The notes: generated by a model not told the origin, from the sequence alone. A stretch of 64,000 bases of DNA from Aliikangiella marina (GCF_007004765.1 NZ_VIKR01000001.1:62001-126000); one strand, 5' to 3'. Positions 9,141 through 17,422 are shown, counted from the stretch's first letter. A program made the numbers and translations.

Positions 9141-9503
9141 ATGGCCGATGAGTTACCACAAGATATCGTGCAATCTATTGCGATTTCTAATGCTAAATCT
9201 ATTGGTGAGCAACCTGCGATACTTGCCAATCTCGCTTTAGCTGGCGAAATATTTAATTTGAATATGCAGCAGCAAGCTCAGATTGCACAACAACAGGCAA
9301 TGAACCAGATAGCGGTTGCAACCGCAGCGACCACTATTCCTCATCAAAATGCCGGTAATACCGATGGTAGTACTGACGCTTTAGCGAAAATCTTTGAGCT
9401 TATGCAAGATGTACTCAAGCATAAAGATAGTACTAACGACAATAGCGATGAAAAATCAGATATCGATAACTCAACTAAACCTAGCGAAAACAAAAACAAA
9501 TAG
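9141..9503 (+). CDS. RebB-family R-body protein, divergent first copy
   Basis: A 120-residue member of the RebB ('killing trait', PF11747-like) family, which forms the coiled ribbons of R-bodies. It shares the N-terminal block with its neighbours (ELPQDIVQSIAISN, then SIGEQPAILANLA) and the QQQAMNQ motif, but lacks their conserved C-terminal EARSAVDIL...ELAQTIADL segment. That end is replaced by a hydrophilic tail rich in Asp, Asn and Lys. It is the first gene after the sigma-54 promoter, with CTGGAG before its ATG. It may be a nucleating or terminal subunit (inference). The gap to the next gene (138 bases) is larger than elsewhere in the operon. Confidence 0.7.
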   Translation: MADELPQDIVQSIAISNAKSIGEQPAILANLALAGEIFNLNMQQQAQIAQQQAMNQIAVATAATTIPHQNAGNTDGSTDALAKIFELMQDVLKHKDSTNDNSDEKSDIDNSTKPSENKNK

Positions 9504-9641
9504 TTTGTTTTTTAAAAGGAATTATTAAGCGGATTGGTTTGAACAATTACCTAACTAATCAGCAACAACAAATAGTGAACTATTTTTCTGTTTGCCAGTG
9601 AAATAGCTCGTTATAACCAACCACTAACAGAGGAAAAAACT

Positions 9642-9959
9642 ATGGCTGATAAATTACCAGAAGATATTATACAAAGTGTAGCAATCGGAAATTTGAAAAG
9701 TATTTCAGAGCAACCTGCGATGCTTTCAAATTTGGCTTATTCAAATACTGTGAACAACACTAATTTGAGTCAGCAAAATGCAGTTTCATTCCAGCAAGCG
9801 ATGAATGATCTAACACTTTCTGTTGTCGCTAAAGCTTCAAATACGATATCTAACTTAACACCCTTGGAAGCTCGTTCTGCTGTCGATATTCTTAGCAACA
9901 ATGAGCTAGCACAAACGATAGCTGATCTAAAATCAACAGTTCAAGCTTTCGCCAACTAA
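9642..9959 (+). CDS. RebB-family R-body structural protein
   Basis: A 105-residue RebB-family protein. The core EQPAMLSNLAYSN and NLSQQNAVSFQQAMNDL fits the family pattern of PAM..NLY, then NAV..QQ. The C-terminus carries LTPLEARSAVDIL and ELAQTIADLK, shared with the next two copies. There are no cysteines, no signal peptide and no membrane span, as expected for a cytoplasmic self-assembling subunit. Its ATG follows AGAGGAA. It is nearly identical to the following gene, indicating recent tandem duplication. Confidence 0.8.
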   Translation: MADKLPEDIIQSVAIGNLKSISEQPAMLSNLAYSNTVNNTNLSQQNAVSFQQAMNDLTLSVVAKASNTISNLTPLEARSAVDILSNNELAQTIADLKSTVQAFAN

Positions 9960-9980
9960 ATTAATTAAAGGATTAAACAA

Positions 9981-10292
9981 ATGGCACTTCCAGAAGATAT
10001 TATTCAAAGTGTAGCGATTGGCAACCTAAAAAGTATTTCAGAGCAACCTGCGATGCTTTCTAATTTAGCTTATTCAAACACAGTAACCAATACGAATTTG
10101 TCACAACAAAATGCAGTTTCATTTCAGCAATCAATGAACGATCTAACGCTTGCGGTTACCGCTAAAGCGACTAATACGGTCTCTAACCTAACTCCACAAG
10201 AAGCGCGTTCTGCTGTGGATATTCTAAGCAACAATGAGTTAGCACAAACGATCGCCGATCTAAAAGCAACACTTAAAGCATTTAACAGTTAA
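9981..10292 (+). CDS. RebB-family R-body structural protein
   Basis: A 103-residue tandem paralogue of the preceding gene, differing at only some 15-20 positions, with the same EQPAMLSNLAYSN core and the same C-terminal ELAQTIADLK. AAAGGA precedes the ATG and only 21 bases separate it from the upstream stop. R-bodies in Caedibacter and Azorhizobium are built from several Reb proteins; two near-identical copies here may be the main ribbon subunits. Confidence 0.8.
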   Translation: MALPEDIIQSVAIGNLKSISEQPAMLSNLAYSNTVTNTNLSQQNAVSFQQSMNDLTLAVTAKATNTVSNLTPQEARSAVDILSNNELAQTIADLKATLKAFNS

Positions 10293-10308
10293 TTAAGGAG
10301 AATCACAA

Positions 10309-10806
10309 ATGGCAGATTTACCTGATGAAATTATCGAAGGAGTGGCCATCGGTAATTTAAAAAGTATATCTGAGCAGCCAGCTATGTTGTCTAATTTGGC
10401 TTATTCAAACTCAGTCACAAACACCAACCTATCGCAACAAAATAGTGTAAGTAATCAGCAGTCGATGAATGATTTAGTACTCTCTAGTACGGCAAAAGCG
10501 AGTAATACTATTTCAAATCTGACACCGCTAGAAGCGCGTTCAGCGGTAGATATCTTAACCAATAATGAACTTGCGCAAACTATTGCGGATTTAAAGAGTA
10601 CGCTTCAGGCATTTTCTGATACAACCGATCCATCGACGGGCGGTAGTAGTGGAACCAAACGAAACCCGATAGCAATCGATTTTGATCCGCCGATTGACTC
10701 TAAAAGCGTCAAGGTTGTTAAGGATGCTGGGTATAACTTAGTGCAGGTGCCGGATCCGAAAGATGCATCTAAGACTGTGGAGATACTTTTAGTACCAGCA
10801 AAGTAA
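10309..10806 (+). CDS. RebB-family R-body protein with C-terminal extension
   Basis: A 165-residue protein. Residues 1-105 repeat the RebB-like unit of its neighbours. After a Gly/Ser linker (GGSSG) comes a unique tail of about 55 residues with alternating charged and beta-prone stretches ending LLVPAK. The tail could decorate the ribbon, cap it, or dock a cargo or membrane (inference). AAGGAG precedes the ATG. A terminator-like hairpin begins twelve bases after the stop, so genes upstream of this point may be expressed more strongly than those beyond. Confidence 0.75.
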   Translation: MADLPDEIIEGVAIGNLKSISEQPAMLSNLAYSNSVTNTNLSQQNSVSNQQSMNDLVLSSTAKASNTISNLTPLEARSAVDILTNNELAQTIADLKSTLQAFSDTTDPSTGGSSGTKRNPIAIDFDPPIDSKSVKVVKDAGYNLVQVPDPKDASKTVEILLVPAK

Positions 10807-10817
10807 TAACACAGATT

Positions 10818-10844
10818 AATGGCTCCGGCGAGGAGCCATTCTTT
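10818..10844 (+). terminator. Intra-operon terminator/attenuator hairpin
   Basis: A perfect nine-base stem: AATGGCTCC (10818-10826), loop GGCGA, GGAGCCATT (10832-10840), followed by CTTT. It sits between the fourth and fifth reb genes. The tail is short of T, so partial read-through is likely, which would set subunit stoichiometry. It could also act as an RNA-processing or stability hairpin. Confidence 0.55.
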
Positions 10845-10866
10845 AACACTGAATGGAGAAATTACC

Positions 10867-11223
10867 GTGGAAGTCGAACGTATCAAAATTGGAGAGCCGG
10901 ACAATCCGCCGAACAAGCCCGAGGACGGTAGTGGTAGTATCAATATCTTAAAAACGATCGCTGAACAATCGTCGATGCTATCTAACCTCGCTATGTCTAA
11001 TCTGATCAATAACAATAATCGATCTCAGCAGAACACATTGCAGAACCAGAGCTCAATCAATCAAGTGTTTATTTCAACCACATCAAACTCGGTTAATTTA
11101 GTTAATAACCTCAGTCCGTCTGAAGCAAGGTGTGCGACCGATGTAACGAGCAATAATGAAGTGGCACAATCGATTGCTGACCTCAGTGCAGCACTTAAAG
11201 TTAAACAAAAGGATAATAAATAG
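10867..11223 (+). CDS. RebB-family R-body protein, divergent last copy
   Basis: A 118-residue RebB-family protein. It keeps the EQSSMLSNLAMSN core, the QQNTLQNQSS motif and a C-terminal LSPSEARCATDV...EVAQSIADL, but its N-terminus is a distinct proline-rich leader (DNPPNKPEDGSG). It contains one cysteine, unlike the central copies. I place the start at GTG 10867, preceded by GGAGAA. An in-frame ATG at 10819 lies inside the hairpin and has no ribosome binding site. It is probably a minor subunit. Confidence 0.7.
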   Translation: MEVERIKIGEPDNPPNKPEDGSGSINILKTIAEQSSMLSNLAMSNLINNNNRSQQNTLQNQSSINQVFISTTSNSVNLVNNLSPSEARCATDVTSNNEVAQSIADLSAALKVKQKDNK

Positions 11224-11231
11224 GCAATGTT

Positions 11232-11507
11232 ATGGATAATACAAAGTCAGCAGAAAGCGCATATGATTTAACGTTACAGATTAGCGAAACGATCTCTCAA
11301 TTAGGCGTCAGCGGCGATCCCGTTGTATTACAAGATAGGTTAACCGAATTGAATCGACAACAGATAGAAAACGTTAAAAAAACGGTTTTGCCAAGAATCC
11401 GCAATGGTGCGACAAAAGATAGATCACCGCAACAGTCGCCTGTCGAGGATGAGTCGCAAGTCTTTAAGGATCAAACTAACCTTTTAAAACGAATCTTTAA
11501 CCGGTAA
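11232..11507 (+). CDS. Small protein in reb operon, unknown
   Basis: A 91-residue hydrophilic protein starting eight bases after the last reb stop. It has a helical N-terminal half with GVSGDPVVLQDRL and a basic C-terminus (LLKRIFNR). It is not obviously a Reb unit. Tight spacing places it in the same transcript, so it may be an accessory or assembly factor for R-bodies. Confidence 0.55.
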   Translation: MDNTKSAESAYDLTLQISETISQLGVSGDPVVLQDRLTELNRQQIENVKKTVLPRIRNGATKDRSPQQSPVEDESQVFKDQTNLLKRIFNR

Positions 11508-11519
11508 TGAGGCAAGCAA

Positions 11520-11726
11520 ATGGGTCCAACAGAAGCGCTGGCACAACCCGCTTATGAATTAACCAGTAAAATGTTAAATGATAAGCAACTTCCTTTGTCT
11601 ATACCGTTAATAGCGATATCTCTTTCCGCGTATGGTATTGCACTAGCGCAATATCAACAAACGGTTATTGAGTCAAAACTAGCTTTTGCCACGGTAGACA
11701 AAGGGCAAATAGCACCGCCAACTTAA
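11520..11726 (+). CDS. Small hydrophobic protein in reb operon, unknown
   Basis: A 68-residue protein with a central hydrophobic stretch (IPLIAISLSAYGIALAQY) long enough for one membrane helix or a buried amphipathic helix. It follows the previous gene by twelve bases. It is unrecognised; its position suggests a role in R-body assembly, membrane contact or release. After the stop, an imperfect hairpin at 11750-11781 (AATCAGCT / AGCTGATT) could end or weaken the transcript, though its loop is large. Confidence 0.5.
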   Translation: MGPTEALAQPAYELTSKMLNDKQLPLSIPLIAISLSAYGIALAQYQQTVIESKLAFATVDKGQIAPPT

Positions 11727-11805
11727 TCTTTGCGAATCGCTTTAGGTTTAATCAGCTGCTCACGCAGGTCTAAAGCTGATTCAGTCTTGAGTTAATTCTA
11801 TTCAA

Positions 11806-12507
11806 ATGATGAATAATTTATCTTTCCCGAAAGTATCCCCCTTTACAGAGATTATCGCGTTACCCAATCCTGTCTTTATTCCGGCGTTTCTCGATGCCTT
11901 TACTTTCTCAGGGCAAAAATACACCGGAACCGTAGTTTTGGTGACTGGACCTTTAAAGCAAGTTAAGCAACTTTCGGTAACAACCCAAAGTTCTTGGATT
12001 CAAGTGACCGAGTTAAAGTGCAAGGTGAAGTATCTCAAAGCTTTTATTATTCATGTTATAAAAGGCAATAACTACGGTCCAACTCGCTCGGCTGAATTAG
12101 TACTGTCTGTGGGTAGCCAACAAGTGTCATCGGTTCCAGTTGTTCAAGCGGCAGGTGAATTGGTTAGCGAGACGATGACTAATTTAGTCAAAGCACCGAT
12201 GGTAATGGAAGCAGAAATCTTAACGAAGTTCATCGCGAGTGAGGTCAAGAAGCTTCCTCCACCTATCAAAGCTATCGCAATACCAATTATTAATGGACTC
12301 TATGTCGTTGCGGCGTTGCTGCTAATAAGTATACGCTCAGCTTTCTTTTTAGTCCCGAACCCAACGGACTGGAAACGATTTGTTGATCCGTCTAAACCGG
12401 AAAACCAACTGTTATTAATCAGCCCTCTACCAACCTTTACCGACTATATTATCACCCAACAGAGTATTCGATTAATGGAATATTTTGATCAGCAAGTACT
12501 CAGTTAG
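11806..12507 (+). CDS. BACON-like domain membrane protein
   Basis: A 233-residue protein without signal peptide. Residues about 35-120 resemble a BACON/Ig-like beta-sandwich: a WIQV strand, a GNN turn, R-x-A-x-L strands and a closing VPVVQA. A hydrophobic segment near residues 160-185 (AIAIPIINGLYVVAALLLI) is a probable membrane span, followed by about 45 residues. It lies between the reb genes and the kinase on the same strand, without an obvious ribosome binding site at its ATG ATG. The role is unknown; a membrane partner of the kinase or R-body is an inference. Confidence 0.55.
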   Translation: MMNNLSFPKVSPFTEIIALPNPVFIPAFLDAFTFSGQKYTGTVVLVTGPLKQVKQLSVTTQSSWIQVTELKCKVKYLKAFIIHVIKGNNYGPTRSAELVLSVGSQQVSSVPVVQAAGELVSETMTNLVKAPMVMEAEILTKFIASEVKKLPPPIKAIAIPIINGLYVVAALLLISIRSAFFLVPNPTDWKRFVDPSKPENQLLLISPLPTFTDYIITQQSIRLMEYFDQQVLS

Positions 12508-12574
12508 CGAGCGTTTCCAATTCATAGTTAAACTGTGTACCATGGAATTAAATCATGAACTTTAAATTTCAAAG

Positions 12575-15169
12575 ATGCTCGAGGCGAAAGTTTCTAAATT
12601 AGGTCCCTACCAAATACAAAGACAACTTGGCAGTGGCGGTATGGGTGAAGTCTTTTTAGCACGAGATCCACGATTAAATCGACAAGTCGCGATTAAATGT
12701 CTGAAGAATGACTCTCCTCAAGAACTTAAGCAGCGCCTCTCGACAGAAGCTGAAATCCTCGCTCAACTTGATAGTGAAAATATTGTTAAAATTTTTGATG
12801 TCTTCGAACAAGATGAGCGGCTTTATCTCGTCATGGAATATGTTGATGGCAAAACGTTAACTGAATGGTTAAAACAGAACCAACCAGACCTGCAAAAAAT
12901 TTTAGATATTTCACAACAAATATTAAAAGCACTCCAAGTTGCCCATCACGCCGGTATTATCCATCGTGATCTAAAAGCAGATAATATTTTAGTTGCTCGC
13001 GGCGGGCAGATTAAACTGACTGATTTCGGTATTGCGAAGTCGCTCAACAGTGTGTATACGGACTATACAATGGCTGGCCGAGTTACGGGCAGTTATGCAG
13101 CGATGTCTCCTGAACAGGCCCTGAGAAAAGCGCTTGATCAGCGCACTGACTTTTTTTCCTTTGGGCTATTGCTCTATCGAATGCTTACGGCACAACATGC
13201 ATTTGGTGACGGCGCTAGTCCTGCGTTAGTTGAGGGAACTAGTGCTGTCGGAGTTGAAGGGACTAGTGCTGTCGGAGTTGAAGGGACTAGTGCTGTCATA
13301 GTTGAAGACTCTAACCCTATCAAGATCATTGACCGCATTATCCATGATAAACCGACACCGATAACTCGTTATCGACCGGATTGTCCGATTAAATTGCGAA
13401 AGCTAATCCTTCAGTTACTGGAGAAGTCACCTGCAAGAAGACCACCAAATGCACAAGCAATAATGGATGCTTTAGCGGATTGCACAACAACAGAAACCAA
13501 CGACTATGGGCGCGGCTTAGCTGAACAGACAACCAAAGAGTGGCGCAAACCTCAATCCATGGGGCATGCTGGTCGGCTTATTGTTAGCGGTGCTTTTATC
13601 TTTTTAATCGTTATTACCTATGTTGTCTTTAGGCCGTCAGCGAAGCTGCCTGCGTTATTGATTGAGCCTATTCAAATGCAGAGTTCAACACTCGAAAAGC
13701 AAGAGCTAGCCTTACTCAATATGGCGATACACACCTCGCTGAACGAATTAGCCATAGACAGTAATCGCTATGAGGTTGTTGAAAATCGTGATTGGTTACC
13801 GCTTGATGCGCAGTCAGATCGTGCCTATGCCGTAGATGCTGACCAAGTATTGAAGACCATGGCACATTGTAGTGAATACAATTGCGAATTAACCTTTAAA
13901 CTCATCTCAACTCAAAATAGTCGCCTTATTCAAACATCGACGATTAATCTTCTATCAGATAATTTGTTGGCTTTTAAACAAAATCTGATGCAGTCAACCA
14001 ATGAGATACTTCCCACAGCCAGTAAATCGCGAAACGCCAATTTGATCAGCAGTCAAATCTATCAGCAATTTTTGGAGATAGAACTCAAAGTAAAGCAGAG
14101 CGGCACCTCCGCTGCTTTGTTGGCGGAAGCGAAAATGCTTGTCGAGCAAGCTCCGTTTTTTGTACCTGGATACCTGAGTTATAGTCGGCTATGTCTCAAC
14201 TACTTTTGGGACACCTTGAATAAGACTCACCTTGGGGAGTGTGAGGCCTCATTAAACCAAGCATTAAAGCTCGATGAAAACCACTACCAGTTAGCCATTG
14301 CGTATTTTGAGTTGATGCTCGCCAAGGGCGATTTTGTTGAAGCGAAAACTTGGTTGTCAAAATTACAAAAAAAATATAGTGGCAATAGCCGAGTATTGGT
14401 TGCTGAAGCGGAATGGTACTTTGAGCAAGGAGAGACTAATAAAGCGCTATCGCTAATTGATAAAGCCATCGCGAGCCGAGAAAATTGGATGGTATTGCTG
14501 AAGAAAGCCCGTTTCCTTTGGCAAACTAACGAGCTACCCGCTGCACTTGAAACCCTGAAACGATTGTTAGACCGTGTACCGGGTAATTTTACGGCCTTAA
14601 GAATGAAAGCCACTATTCATAGTTATTTAGGTGAATTCTCACAAGCGGCAGCTGATTTTCAATTATTACTCGATCACAATCAAATGAATTCCGCTTTACT
14701 GAATGATTTAGGCACTAACCTTATTTATAGTGGACAGTATTCGAAAGCAATAGCAGTGCTTGAGCAAGCTTATGAATTAGATAAGAACGACCCTTATGTC
14801 AGTTTAAACTTAGCCGATAGCCTCTCACTGAATAATCAGCCCGAGCGAGCGAAGTTTTGGTATGAGAAAACGCTAGAGCTGAGCAAAAATTCTCGCCAGG
14901 ATTTTCGGCTGCATGCAATCAATGCGCAAGCGCATGCGCAATTAAATAATATCGCCGAAGCAATCCATGCAATCCAACAGTTTCAGAAACTAAATAGCAA
15001 TGAGGCTGAATCTGCTTATTATTCCGCTCTCGTGTACACCTTAATTGGCGATAAGCATTCTGCGAAGGTCAATCGAGAGCGGGCGATTGAGCTTGGTATC
15101 AGCCCCAGCTGGTTTCAACTTTCTTGGTTTGAAACCAGCAGTGTCGATACCGATAATTCTACTGAATAG
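12575..15169 (+). CDS. Membrane-anchored Ser/Thr protein kinase with TPRs
   Basis: An 864-residue PknB-type kinase. Kinase domain (residues 10-300): glycine loop GSGGMGEV, ATP lysine K41, catalytic H130-RDLKADN, DFG at 150-152 and the MSPEQ motif, all intact. A membrane helix at about 334-352 splits it from a C-terminal half with a periplasmic-type domain and about eight TPR units (residues 480-850). Between kinase subdomains IX and X an eight-residue unit (VEGTSAVG) repeats three times, encoded by a 24-base tandem repeat. It closes the reb cluster on the same strand. An FHA-type sensor in the sigma-54 activator could recognise threonines it phosphorylates. Its last bases overlap the convergent gene by eleven. 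Confidence 0.9.
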   Translation: MLEAKVSKLGPYQIQRQLGSGGMGEVFLARDPRLNRQVAIKCLKNDSPQELKQRLSTEAEILAQLDSENIVKIFDVFEQDERLYLVMEYVDGKTLTEWLKQNQPDLQKILDISQQILKALQVAHHAGIIHRDLKADNILVARGGQIKLTDFGIAKSLNSVYTDYTMAGRVTGSYAAMSPEQALRKALDQRTDFFSFGLLLYRMLTAQHAFGDGASPALVEGTSAVGVEGTSAVGVEGTSAVIVEDSNPIKIIDRIIHDKPTPITRYRPDCPIKLRKLILQLLEKSPARRPPNAQAIMDALADCTTTETNDYGRGLAEQTTKEWRKPQSMGHAGRLIVSGAFIFLIVITYVVFRPSAKLPALLIEPIQMQSSTLEKQELALLNMAIHTSLNELAIDSNRYEVVENRDWLPLDAQSDRAYAVDADQVLKTMAHCSEYNCELTFKLISTQNSRLIQTSTINLLSDNLLAFKQNLMQSTNEILPTASKSRNANLISSQIYQQFLEIELKVKQSGTSAALLAEAKMLVEQAPFFVPGYLSYSRLCLNYFWDTLNKTHLGECEASLNQALKLDENHYQLAIAYFELMLAKGDFVEAKTWLSKLQKKYSGNSRVLVAEAEWYFEQGETNKALSLIDKAIASRENWMVLLKKARFLWQTNELPAALETLKRLLDRVPGNFTALRMKATIHSYLGEFSQAAADFQLLLDHNQMNSALLNDLGTNLIYSGQYSKAIAVLEQAYELDKNDPYVSLNLADSLSLNNQPERAKFWYEKTLELSKNSRQDFRLHAINAQAHAQLNNIAEAIHAIQQFQKLNSNEAESAYYSALVYTLIGDKHSAKVNRERAIELGISPSWFQLSWFETSSVDTDNSTE
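13229..13300 (+). repeat. 24-base coding tandem repeat in kinase gene
   Basis: Three consecutive 24-base units starting GTTGAGGGAACTAGTGCTGT, with a degraded partial copy just upstream (near 13210-13228). The unit is a multiple of three, so copy-number change would lengthen a surface loop by eight residues without frameshift. Units 1-3 are nearly identical, which indicates recent expansion. Confidence 0.85.
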
Positions 15170-15647
15170 AGCGGGGTATTTTAAAAATAGGGTCCCAGTA
15201 AAACTCATAACCTTTGTACTGAAACAGTATCCGGTAGTCCCAACCTTTTTCACCCGTATCAACGTTATTGGCATAGGCAGTTAAAGTACGTCCGAGTATG
15301 ATGATCGGTTTTTTGGGATCAAACACAATCTTACTCGGATCGGTGGCACCAACCCCGCGCATAAAAATATCTCCATCTGCATAGGCCTGAGAATCAAAAC
15401 TAATTAAGCGGATTTCAACCATTTCGTCAGGATTTAATGGGGTCTCAAGGTTATATTGTCCTTCCAATTCTGGTTTAGGCAAATACTTGGGGCGCTCACT
15501 ATTTGGAATATCATCGACCATTCTAACCGGTATTTCTGTTGCAACCTCTGTAAGATTAATCGAGACGTCTCGAGGTGGATTGTTCTCTCGTAAATAGCGA
15601 TCGATAGGATTGGTTTGTATTGCGCAGAGTATAGTTACTTTTGACAT
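15159..15647 (-). CDS. Unrecognised 162-residue protein
   Basis: A beta-rich protein with no signal peptide, starting MSKVTILCAIQTN. It contains a proline-rich middle (KYLPKPELEG) and two strand-turn segments (KPIIILGRTLTAYAN, YRILFQYKGYEFYWDP). No family is recognised. It converges on the kinase gene and overlaps its 3' end by eleven bases. It may belong to the R-body neighbourhood, but nothing in the sequence proves this. Confidence 0.55.
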   Translation of the reverse strand: MSKVTILCAIQTNPIDRYLRENNPPRDVSINLTEVATEIPVRMVDDIPNSERPKYLPKPELEGQYNLETPLNPDEMVEIRLISFDSQAYADGDIFMRGVGATDPSKIVFDPKKPIIILGRTLTAYANNVDTGEKGWDYRILFQYKGYEFYWDPIFKIPRSIQ

Positions 15648-16166
15648 TTTAATACCTTAATTATTATAGAAAATGTATTTGAAAAACCTATTTACAGGAA
15701 AATGAGTTTTGCTGACGTATCAAAACTATGCTGGTGCAAAATCTTACCAGAGTCCATCAAGATAGCTATGTTTAGTCACGCCTTTTTTAGCGATTGATTT
15801 GACGCTAATTTGATTCTGGCTACAAGAATGTCGTAAGCGCCACGATTAATCTTCTCTTGTACGTCGCATTAGATGATTTATTCGATGGTATTATCGAAAG
15901 CGTTTTCGATGTTACATTTGATTTAGCATTCGATACAGACACCATGGGTTCGCTCGGATTTAAGAGATATATTAATGCAAAGCGATTAAAAGCTTGAAGC
16001 GGATAGTTGGTGTGATGGTTCTATAATACAGGTAATATTAATTGAGATATTGCATTGTGAGATTTATAAAGAAAGATAAGTCTTGATGTAAAAAATGTAC
16101 GCACTTCTCTATCAGACTTTTGACCATGACCCGACCTTTTAACCAGACAGTCCTTAAAGAAATGTC

Positions 16167-16213
16167 ACTAATAGACAGTCTGGTTTTGTGAGACTAATAG
16201 ACAGTCTGGTTTT
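16167..16213. repeat. Two direct copies of a 21-base repeat
   Basis: The 21-base string beginning ACTAATAGACAGTCTGG occurs at 16167-16187 and 16193-16213, and an inverted related fragment (AACCAGACAGTC) lies at 16141. Origin unknown; possibly a remnant of a mobile element end. Confidence 0.7.
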
Positions 16214-16290
16214 GGGTCGCAAATAGGCTGGGCCGCAAGTAAACAATCGGGTAATTAGCCGGATTCACCTGCCAGAGTTTTTGCGCTTTT

Positions 16291-16309
16291 ACGCTTGCCT
16301 GGCAAGCGT
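16291..16309 (-). terminator. Possible terminator hairpin after lipoprotein gene
   Basis: A perfect nine-base inverted repeat, ACGCTTGCC / GGCAAGCGT, around a single central base, six bases past the stop of the minus-strand gene. The central spacing is too tight for an ideal hairpin and no clean T run follows on the minus strand, so it may instead be a protein-binding palindrome. Confidence 0.3.
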
Positions 16310-16314
16310 CATCG

Positions 16315-17133
16315 TCAACCACTAAAGTTTTTAAGGGAACGTACGTACAAGATATTCCCACGAGTCACAATAGTGGAAGCTGGCACATCTAAACTTATAT
16401 TTTTATGGCCAATTGCAAATCGACGTTGAGTATTTCCGATTTCTAATACCAGTGTCTTGATACCTCTGCGTCCTTGACCGGCTGACACTGAAATTAACCC
16501 CGGACCTATTTTTTGTCTGTATTTGATACTAAACCCACCGTCGAGGGTATAAGATATTTTGATTGGTGAAAATGAATTTTGTACCGAGATACCGCCTTCC
16601 CAGGCAGGTCCTTTGTATAGTGATTTTCTTTTTCGCCAGTTATAGGCTAATTGACGATCGGCTTCAACCACGGCCGCTGCGAGTCTAATTAATTCTTTTT
16701 CTTTTTCGACAGATAGCCCATTACTGTAGCGGCTATATTGGAAACCGTAGAAGTTATAGAGTGCCGTAAACAAAGGGTACATAGAACTGGGATAGAGCAG
16801 TTTGAGATGTTTAGCATGAGTGAAATTTGCACTAGTAACTGCCAATAAAAGCCTATCTCGCGATTGATAGTACTTTTTAAGTTGAATATTCATCGATTGA
16901 GTCTTATTTTGCTGCTGATACCTAAAAAACTTTTCGCGGCTTGAAACAAGCTTGCTGTAATTATTAATGATTTTGTTTAAATCTTTCTCGATGTATTCAA
17001 TCACGCCTTGCTCTTCAGCTGTTATTTTGCGTTCCGTCACCTTTGAGCTGGCAGCTTCCTTGTCACAACCAATAAGAAGAATTGTAATAAGTATTACGAA
17101 AAAATATCGGATATATTCTTTAGGATAGTGCAT
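16315..17133 (-). CDS. Putative lipoprotein, unknown function
   Basis: A 272-residue lipoprotein: hydrophobic signal with lipobox LLIGC (Cys23) followed by an acidic linker. Residues 40-170 are helical and basic, probably coiled; residues 190-270 are beta-rich (KISYTLDGGFSIKY, VLEIGNTQRRFAIG). GAGGAG precedes the ATG. Asp at +2 after the lipobox cysteine would favour inner-membrane retention by the classic sorting rule. No family recognised. It stands alone on its strand. Confidence 0.7.
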   Translation of the reverse strand: MHYPKEYIRYFFVILITILLIGCDKEAASSKVTERKITAEEQGVIEYIEKDLNKIINNYSKLVSSREKFFRYQQQNKTQSMNIQLKKYYQSRDRLLLAVTSANFTHAKHLKLLYPSSMYPLFTALYNFYGFQYSRYSNGLSVEKEKELIRLAAAVVEADRQLAYNWRKRKSLYKGPAWEGGISVQNSFSPIKISYTLDGGFSIKYRQKIGPGLISVSAGQGRRGIKTLVLEIGNTQRRFAIGHKNISLDVPASTIVTRGNILYVRSLKNFSG

Positions 17134-17422
17134 AACATAGCTCCTCTCTGTGAGTATTCAATGATTCTGTATATAGCCTCCTTTGGCTTATTAAGTCTTA
17201 TGCCATAAGTTTTTAATGTCGACGTCGAACATGCGCTAAGCTATTGAAAATAAATAACTATAATGCGTATTCTTTATACTAGAGATATATTTAAAATAAA
17301 GCTAGGCGCTAAATTTTCCGGGAAAAAGTGTTTAAACTCTTCTTTGCTAGACTAAAGGCGAAAAATTATTTATAACAAGACTTGTTAAGGGCTCGTCATA
17401 TTCAATACAGGGAAGGGAATCA

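Larger units (their letters stand above)
15648..16314. other. Intergenic region with short repeats
   Basis: About 670 bases without a credible gene. It holds two direct copies of ACTAATAGACAGTCTGGTTT (16167-16213) with a related inverted fragment at 16141, and a 19-base inverted repeat at 16291-16309 just past the stop of the minus-strand lipoprotein gene. It looks like decayed mobile or duplicated DNA. Confidence 0.5.

Noticed and set aside
10605-11015. A 136-codon minus-strand frame across reb4 and reb5
   Set aside because: It is antisense to two well-supported genes and contains no domain.
13205-13300. CRISPR-like array
   Set aside because: Units abut without spacers and keep the kinase reading frame; it is a coding tandem repeat.
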